From: Paludibacter sp. | GTDB taxonomy: Bacteria > Bacteroidota > Bacteroidia > Bacteroidales > Paludibacteraceae | DNA: 12,086 nt | Direction of reading: 5' to 3' | NCBI GenBank assembly: GCA_028705705.1 | Contig: JAQWCZ010000040.1 | Coordinates: 1 to 12,086, forward strand | Shown here: piece after piece, positions 7,597 through 12,086 of the stretch | How the letters are laid out: every line of letters starts with the position of its first letter | Numbering within the stretch: position 1 is the first letter of the stretch | Program-made: the position numbers and the translations under genes | The notes under the pieces: generated by a model | Told to the model about the DNA's origin: nothing | Database searches by the model: none | What the model saw: the letters and a program-made list of their open reading frames with translations, nothing else

Positions 7597-10248
7597 TTAT
7601 AATTCCTGACCCAATACAAAATGGAACTGACTACCGCTGATTTCTCCGGTTGTGTTTTTATCGAATCCATAACCCCAGTCAATACCCATCATACCAAACA
7701 TAGGTAAGAAGATGCGCACACCGACACCCGCAGCTCTTTTCAAATCAAAGGGGTTGTAATTTTTGATTTTATTGAAACTGTTTCCGGCTTCCAGGAATCC
7801 AAGCACATAAATGGTTGCTGATTGTTCGAGTGAAAGCGGGTAGCGGAGCTCCATGGTAAATTTGTTATACAAATACCCAATTCTTGTTTCACGTTCAGGA
7901 TCCAATGGAACCAACGAGCCACTTTCGTATCCGCGCATGGCAATGTATTCTGTACCGTAACTTGTGTATGCCGACATACCATCTCCACCCATATAATAGG
8001 TTTCATAAGGCGAGCGTGCGTTAATATTATAGTGTCCTAAATATCCAAACATGACCCTGGTCATCAGAATAAGCTTTTCATCAACAGTAAGCGGAGTAAA
8101 TGTTTTACCATTCAGTGTCCATTTGTGATATTCAATGAATTTGTAACGTTCCTGGTCAGTCATGGTTTTGTCGGTATAATCTTTACCATTGAGTATGGAA
8201 TAAGGAGGAGTTATTTTCAATCCCAGGCTGAATGAGGATCCCCTGCGCGTATAAATCGGGTTGAAAATAGAGTTTCTGCTTAAAGTCAAATTAAGACTTA
8301 AATTGTTATAGTTCCCGTCAGTCAAAGGAGGTAAATAGGCCCAGTTACTCAACATAAAACGCTGGAATGATAATTCTCCATAGAATGAGAAATAATCATC
8401 CGGCCAGTTGAGTCTTTTCCCATATCCCAACGAAGCGCCCAGGGTACGCATATAAATGCCGGGGTCCATCTCATTTTGATACATAGAGGAATAGGCATCG
8501 CTGTAGTTGTTGTAACCACCATAACTGCTGCTTCCATAGCCATAGCCACTATAACCATATCCGTAATTATAGGGAGAATACATGTAATTTTGCATACTTT
8601 CATAGAAACGTTTACTTACGCCAGTCTGAGCTGCATAATAAACGGAAGCAGATAAAGAGTTCGGTCTTTTCCCTCCTAACCAAGGTTCCAGGAATGAAGC
8701 GCTGAAAGAGGAATATGACTGCCCGTTTGTCCTGGCATTGATGGAGAAAGTCTGCCCTTCCCCCTGGGGTACGATGCGGTAAGTTTCCGGTCTGAATAAG
8801 TTTTGAATAGCAAAATTGGTAAATTTCAATCCCAAGGTTCCCACGATGCCGGTTGCACCCCAACCTGCTGAGAATTCGATTTGGTCACTCCCTTTTGTTT
8901 CCAGTTCGTAGGTGATATCTACGGTACCGTTTTCCGGGTCCGGCTGAATGTCCGGTTTGATTTTTTCAGGATCAAAATGACCCATCCCTGCTAATTCGCG
9001 GTAGGTACGCATGATGTCGGACTGACTGTACAACTGTCCTGGCTTGGTATATAATTCCCGACGAACTACATGCTCATAAACACGGGTATTTCCTTTGATG
9101 TTTACGGCATTGATAGTTGCTTGTTTTCCTTCATAAACCCGCATCTCAAAGTCGATAGAGTCGTTTTCAATCATGACTTCAACCGGTTCGATGTTTGAGA
9201 AAAGATAGCCTTTGTCCTGATACAATTTACTTACTGCTTCATTCTCATCCGTTTGCAGGCTTTTCATCAATTCTTTGTAGTTATAAACATCTCCTTTTTT
9301 GATGTTCAACACTTCATTAAGGTATTCAAAAGGATAAATGGTATTCCCAACCCACTTAATGTCCCTGAAATAATATTTTTTACCTTCATCAACAGTAATG
9401 TGTACCTGTACACTTTTATCATCGATCGCTACAACACTATCAGCCACAATATAAGCATCCCGGTAACCAATTTCGTTGTATTTTTCTATCAGGGCAACTT
9501 TATCTTTCTCATATTCTTCACGCACAAATTTTTTAGTACGGAAAAAATTGCGCCAGTTGTTGTCATTGGTTTTCTTCATAGTTCGGTTGATCTGGTTGAA
9601 AGACAGCGCTTTGTTCCCATTGATGATGATTTGTTTTACCCGGTTTTTGATTTTTTTGTCCACTTCAATATCTACAATCACATGATTCGGTTTCTCCGGG
9701 TCATTACGCTGATAAACGTTGACTTCCACATTCATAAAGCCCTTTTCTTCCAGATACTTTTTGATAACCAGTATGGCTCTGTCAGAAATATTGGGGGTAA
9801 TCTGATTTCCTTCAACAATGCCAAGACGGGTACTCAATTCATCAATTTCTCCCTTTTTCAGCCCTTTATAATTGATTTTTGAAACCTGGGGACGTTGTTT
9901 AAGTTTTATATTCAACCAAATCTTGCCATCTTCAATTTTTGTTGCAAATACTTTTACATCCGAGAATAAACCTTGTTTCCAAAACCTTTTTACCACTTCA
10001 GTTATGGATTCTCCGGGAACAGTAATGACATCACCGACTGAAAGACCGGAAAAACCAATCAATACAAAGTCTTCGTAATTATCCGCGCCAGTTATAGTGA
10101 TTTCGGCAATTTCTAATTTCTGAGGGGTTGAGCCATAGTTAATCTCAGGCATTGCCAAACTGTCAGCACTATCGTTTTGTTGGGCAAAAGTTGTTTTGAG
10201 AAAAAACAAGCTGAAAAGAACAAGTAAAAAAAAGTATCTTTGGGACAT
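7597..10248 (-). CDS. bamA: BamA/Omp85 outer-membrane protein assembly factor
   Basis: BamA is the essential outer-membrane barrel that folds and inserts other barrel proteins. From the ATG at 10248 it has 883 residues; a TTG at 10266 in the same frame would add six. I choose ATG because MSQRYFFLLVLFSLFFLKTTFA then begins directly as a signal peptide, cut before QQND. Five POTRA domains follow at about 46-118, 121-199, 203-290, 291-373 and 376-452, each with a glycine turn such as INGNKALS, VGNTIYPFEYL or IKGNTRVYEHVV. The barrel runs from about 454 (IEFSAGWGATGIVGTLGLKFTNF) to the end. The loop-6 motif, VRGF in E. coli, reads MRGY at 771-774. The last strand, FHFVLGQEL, ends in Leu rather than the common terminal Phe. 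A Tyr/Gly/Ser-rich stretch at 555-591 sits in a predicted surface loop. It follows uppS by 30 bp and precedes two ompH genes, a conserved grouping. Confidence 0.96.
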   Translation of the reverse strand: MSQRYFFLLVLFSLFFLKTTFAQQNDSADSLAMPEINYGSTPQKLEIAEITITGADNYEDFVLIGFSGLSVGDVITVPGESITEVVKRFWKQGLFSDVKVFATKIEDGKIWLNIKLKQRPQVSKINYKGLKKGEIDELSTRLGIVEGNQITPNISDRAILVIKKYLEEKGFMNVEVNVYQRNDPEKPNHVIVDIEVDKKIKNRVKQIIINGNKALSFNQINRTMKKTNDNNWRNFFRTKKFVREEYEKDKVALIEKYNEIGYRDAYIVADSVVAIDDKSVQVHITVDEGKKYYFRDIKWVGNTIYPFEYLNEVLNIKKGDVYNYKELMKSLQTDENEAVSKLYQDKGYLFSNIEPVEVMIENDSIDFEMRVYEGKQATINAVNIKGNTRVYEHVVRRELYTKPGQLYSQSDIMRTYRELAGMGHFDPEKIKPDIQPDPENGTVDITYELETKGSDQIEFSAGWGATGIVGTLGLKFTNFAIQNLFRPETYRIVPQGEGQTFSINARTNGQSYSSFSASFLEPWLGGKRPNSLSASVYYAAQTGVSKRFYESMQNYMYSPYNYGYGYSGYGYGSSSYGGYNNYSDAYSSMYQNEMDPGIYMRTLGASLGYGKRLNWPDDYFSFYGELSFQRFMLSNWAYLPPLTDGNYNNLSLNLTLSRNSIFNPIYTRRGSSFSLGLKITPPYSILNGKDYTDKTMTDQERYKFIEYHKWTLNGKTFTPLTVDEKLILMTRVMFGYLGHYNINARSPYETYYMGGDGMSAYTSYGTEYIAMRGYESGSLVPLDPERETRIGYLYNKFTMELRYPLSLEQSATIYVLGFLEAGNSFNKIKNYNPFDLKRAAGVGVRIFLPMFGMMGIDWGYGFDKNTTGEISGSQFHFVLGQEL
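8476..8586 (-). repeat. Tyr/Gly/Ser-rich low-complexity segment inside bamA
   Basis: This in-frame stretch encodes 37 residues (555-591 of BamA from the ATG), almost all Tyr, Gly, Ser, Asn and Ala, with short units such as GYGYSGYGYGSSSYGG. At DNA level the units are degenerate near-repeats of six to nine bases (for example CCATAG CCATAG on the forward strand), suggesting growth by slippage. It lies between two barrel strands and is followed by acidic, turn-prone QNEMDPG, so it is probably an extracellular loop. Confidence 0.7.
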
Positions 10249-10278
10249 ATTGTTAGTATTGCGCAATTTTAATGATAT

Positions 10279-11004
10279 TTATTTACCAAAACGACGGTCT
10301 CTTTTCTGATAATTTACAATTGACTTGTAAAACTCTTCTTTCCTGAATGCCGGCCAGTGCTTTTCCGTGAAATATAATTCAGCATAAGCAATCTGCCAAA
10401 GCAGGAAGTTGCTGAGTCTGATTTCTCCACTGGTTCTGATGAGCAAATCAGGATTGGGGATGTCTTTGGTAAGCATGTAGGATGAAATCAATTCCTCTGA
10501 AATATCTTCCGGATTGATGTTACCCTGTTTTACGTCAGTTGCCATGTGTTGAATGGCATTCTTAATTTCCCAACGGGAAGAATAACTCAGCGCCAAAATC
10601 AGGGTGAGTCCGGTGTTTCCGGAAGTAACACGGCTACATTCCACTAATTTAGCGCGTACTTTTTCCGGCAGGCGATTAAGATCTCCGATGGTCATCAAGC
10701 GGATATTGTTTTTCATCAGCCTGGCGGTTTCCTTATCTATTGAATCCACCAGTAGTTCCATCAACGCGCTGACTTCCTCGCGTGGTCTGCCCCAGTTTTC
10801 AGTAGAAAAAACATACAATGTAAGGTATCTGATGCCGAGTTCGGTAGCCGCTTCTGTAATGACACTCACCGACTTAACACCGTTCTTATGTCCGAATACC
10901 CGTGGATATCCTTTTTCTTTAGCCCAGCGTCCATTCCCATCCATGATGATGGCGATGTGTTGTGGTAAGCGGGATAAATCAATTTTATCTTTGTATGTTG
11001 ACAT
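10279..11004 (-). CDS. uppS: Undecaprenyl diphosphate synthase (cis-prenyltransferase)
   Basis: UppS adds eight isopentenyl units in cis to farnesyl diphosphate, making the C55 carrier lipid for peptidoglycan and surface polysaccharides; it works at the cytosolic face of the membrane. The protein has 241 residues, a normal length. Visible motifs: [13 protein letters not shown] with the catalytic Asp22 and Arg26, [17 protein letters not shown] (Asn70, Arg73), and [20 protein letters not shown] (Arg190, Arg196) followed by Glu209. These match E. coli Asp26, Arg30, Asn74, Arg77, Arg194, Arg200 and Glu213 with a constant offset of four. The segment usually read as NYGGR is SYSSR here (140-144), a variant I recall from other Bacteroidota. 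It lies 8 bp behind the porG-like gene and 30 bp ahead of bamA, so co-transcription is likely. Confidence 0.97.
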   Translation of the reverse strand: MSTYKDKIDLSRLPQHIAIIMDGNGRWAKEKGYPRVFGHKNGVKSVSVITEAATELGIRYLTLYVFSTENWGRPREEVSALMELLVDSIDKETARLMKNNIRLMTIGDLNRLPEKVRAKLVECSRVTSGNTGLTLILALSYSSRWEIKNAIQHMATDVKQGNINPEDISEELISSYMLTKDIPNPDLLIRTSGEIRLSNFLLWQIAYAELYFTEKHWPAFRKEEFYKSIVNYQKRDRRFGK

Positions 11005-11012
11005 GAAATCAG

Positions 11013-11690
11013 TTAGTTATAATTCAGACACTTGCATTTTCTTCTGAATAAACCGTAGCTTAAACCGATGGTGGCAGTGCCCAGGTGATCATTATTAAAA
11101 ATATTCGAACCATTTAGCTGTAATGGATTATTCAAAGCAGTATGCCCTTCGATATTATCGGCAAGCATGAGCCGGTGTGTCCATTGCAGGTTTAAATGTA
11201 AACGGTTCGACAATTTGAACTTGTATCCAAAACCAACCGGAATACTAAAATTCAGTTTGTTGATGTTGTTGTCCGGCAGTTGAATCAGTCCTACGCCCAT
11301 AAAGAGATAGGCAGAATGATTGCTGCTTTTTAAAATATAATCCAACTGTCCGTAATCCATAAAATTAAAAGCGAATGTAAAATCCAGTGCATTTATGCTT
11401 TGATTAATAAATACGTTAGGATTTGCTATGTTTTTGTTTGGTTGCACATAATCACCAGCGATCGATGTGTTATGATAATCGGCCTGTAACGAAAGGCGCT
11501 GGTTGAAAACATACCTGAACGTTATTCCATAATCAGACTGGAAATCAAATGATTTAGATTTTACGTCTCCCAGAAAATAAGATCCACCTCCGTGGAATCC
11601 CAATTCAGTTGTATAAATTTCCTGTGCATGCAGATTTCCTGCAACGATCAGCCATACCAATGATAAATAGATTCTGATTTTTTTCAGCAT
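11013..11690 (-). CDS. PorG-like outer-membrane beta-barrel protein (DUF6089 type)
   Basis: This 225-residue protein starts with a signal peptide ([22 protein letters not shown], cleavage before Gln23). The mature part alternates polar and hydrophobic residues in about eight strands: [88 protein letters not shown] and [10 protein letters not shown]. The motif GGGSYFLGD near the start is typical of the PorG/DUF6089 family. In P. gingivalis PorG is an outer-membrane protein associated with the PorK-PorN ring of the type IX secretion system, and its gene stands in the same place before uppS and bamA. Family and position therefore both point to PorG, but other DUF6089 members exist, and no other type IX gene is in view. 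The tail after the last strand is basic with a CKC pair ([10 protein letters not shown]). It is the first gene of the reverse operon. Confidence 0.8.
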   Translation of the reverse strand: MLKKIRIYLSLVWLIVAGNLHAQEIYTTELGFHGGGSYFLGDVKSKSFDFQSDYGITFRYVFNQRLSLQADYHNTSIAGDYVQPNKNIANPNVFINQSINALDFTFAFNFMDYGQLDYILKSSNHSAYLFMGVGLIQLPDNNINKLNFSIPVGFGYKFKLSNRLHLNLQWTHRLMLADNIEGHTALNNPLQLNGSNIFNNDHLGTATIGLSYGLFRRKCKCLNYN

Positions 11691-11778
11691 TATTCTTATA
11701 TTGAGTAATAGTAGAATGTTATCAGCTATTTAACGGTATTATTCTAAATAAATTATTTTTTTACTTTAAAAGCAGCAA

Positions 11779-11786
11779 CAAAAGTA
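11779..11786 (-). promoter_or_regulatory. Candidate -7 element for the porG-uppS-bamA-ompH operon
   Basis: On the reverse strand TACTTTTG matches TAnnTTTG. The -33 region (about 11806-11812) lacks TTTG and is T-rich on that strand. Transcription would start near 11772, with a leader of about 80 nt before the ATG at 11690. It is the only -7 match I found upstream of the operon within the window. Confidence 0.4.
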
Positions 11787-11865
11787 ATGATTTACTTTTA
11801 ATGAAAAAAAAATACCGGTAAAGGATGCGTTTTATTTAACAATTTATTGCATTAATAAAGTGTCT

Positions 11866-11897
11866 GTTAGTGAATAGTGAAGTTAGTGAATAGTGAA
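11866..11897. repeat. Perfect 16-bp tandem duplication
   Basis: GTTAGTGAATAGTGAA occurs twice in a row (11866-11881 and 11882-11897) without mismatch. Each unit contains GTGAA twice, so slippage is a natural origin. It forms the left flank of the hairpin cluster. Confidence 0.9.
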
Positions 11898-11937
11898 CGT
11901 TTGAATCTTTAACCTTTAAACTAATTACTATTAAACT

Positions 11938-12021
11938 GCCCTTACAGGGCGCTCTGGGTATGTGTGTTACCATTAACCCAAGGCGTTGCCATTGGGTTGA
12001 ATTAAGCTGCCCCTTCGGGGC
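11938..12021. repeat. Three consecutive palindromes, REP-like
   Basis: Three hairpins stand in line. First is GCCCT/AGGGC around TAC (11938-11950). Second is AACCCAA-GGC/GCC-TTGGGTT around GTT with one bulged A (11975-11998), a 10-bp stem. Third is GCCCC/GGGGC around TTC (12009-12021). Hairpins one and three are alike (GCCCY, 3-nt loop, RGGGC). Their GC content contrasts with the AT-rich flanks. I recall similar hairpin strings between genes in other Bacteroidota, where they resemble REP elements mobilised by IS200-like (RAYT) transposases; assignment here is inference. Confidence 0.65.
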
Positions 12022-12043
12022 GAATTCCGCTATTCGTTATTCG

Positions 12044-12057
12044 CTCTCCGCTCTCCG
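12044..12057. repeat. 7-bp tandem repeat CTCTCCG, two copies
   Basis: CTCTCCG is repeated at 12044-12050 and 12051-12057, beside the related words CGCTATTCG and GTTATTCGCT (12029-12045). This right flank of the hairpin cluster is partly complementary to the left flank. Confidence 0.6.
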
Positions 12058-12086
12058 CTAAATCATTAAGTGCTTCGTTTTCCTTT

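Larger units (their letters stand above)
11691..12086. other. Non-coding region with REP-like structured repeats
   Basis: This 396-bp stretch to the right edge has no credible gene. The part next to the porG-like gene (11691-11820) is very AT-rich and holds the candidate promoter. From 11866 on, it changes to short repeats and GC-rich hairpins, given separately. The right boundary of the repeat region is not reached, and no transposase is in view. Confidence 0.75.

Noticed and set aside
9253..9882. 209-codon forward open frame opposite bamA
   Set aside because: It lies wholly inside bamA on the other strand; the Phe/Ile-rich product is what antisense of a charged AT-rich gene gives. No family motif and no promoter.
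10249..10266. TTG at 10266 as the bamA start
   Set aside because: It would put six polar residues before a signal peptide that starts well at the in-frame ATG 10248.
10604..11047. 147-codon forward open frame opposite uppS
   Set aside because: The opposite strand encodes all UppS catalytic motifs; this frame is a by-product.
11866..11897. Tandem repeat as a CRISPR remnant
   Set aside because: The two copies touch each other with no spacer, the unit is only 16 bp, and no cas gene is in view.

Overview
The window comes from a Bacteroidota genome, most likely order Bacteroidales. The AT-rich genes mostly lack Shine-Dalgarno sites, and several intergenic regions carry the Bacteroidota -7 element TAnnTTTG. 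RibB and RibA are fused, and a large DUF349 protein is present. The reverse-strand order (porG-like / uppS / bamA / ompH / ompH) is a hallmark of the phylum and matches the Porphyromonas gingivalis PorG-UppS-Omp85-OmpH locus as I recall it. I see no rRNA, tRNA, CRISPR array, transposase, integrase or phage gene.

The layout is two convergent blocks. The forward block (1-6301) holds the 3' part of a membrane-anchored PAS histidine kinase, cut by the left edge. Next comes a good promoter (1411-1441) driving an LptF/LptG-type permease and, 9 bp later, a bifunctional RibBA. A separately promoted, acidic, coiled-coil protein with five DUF349 repeats closes the block. A perfect 19-bp-stem hairpin at 6376-6417 separates it from the reverse block.

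The reverse block (11690 down to 6435) reads in transcription order: PorG-like outer-membrane protein (DUF6089 type), undecaprenyl diphosphate synthase UppS, BamA/Omp85, and two OmpH/Skp-like periplasmic chaperones. Gaps are 8, 30, 74 and 68 bp, consistent with one operon and possibly an internal promoter before the last gene. BamA folds outer-membrane barrels, the OmpH/Skp proteins hold unfolded barrels in the periplasm, UppS makes the lipid carrier for peptidoglycan and surface glycans, and PorG is a small barrel tied in P. gingivalis to the type IX secretion ring. With the LptG-like permease in the facing block, most of the window concerns envelope building.

The last ~400 bp (11691-12086) are non-coding. 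They hold a likely operon promoter, then a compact REP-like cluster: a perfect 16-bp tandem duplication, three small hairpins in a row, and a right flank that can pair with the left flank as a 13-bp stem using G-U wobbles. This is the least explained part of the window. The coding region is otherwise ordinary conserved core. Its more interesting details are a Tyr/Gly/Ser-rich loop in BamA, a long periplasmic insertion in the permease, and the divergence of the two OmpH copies.
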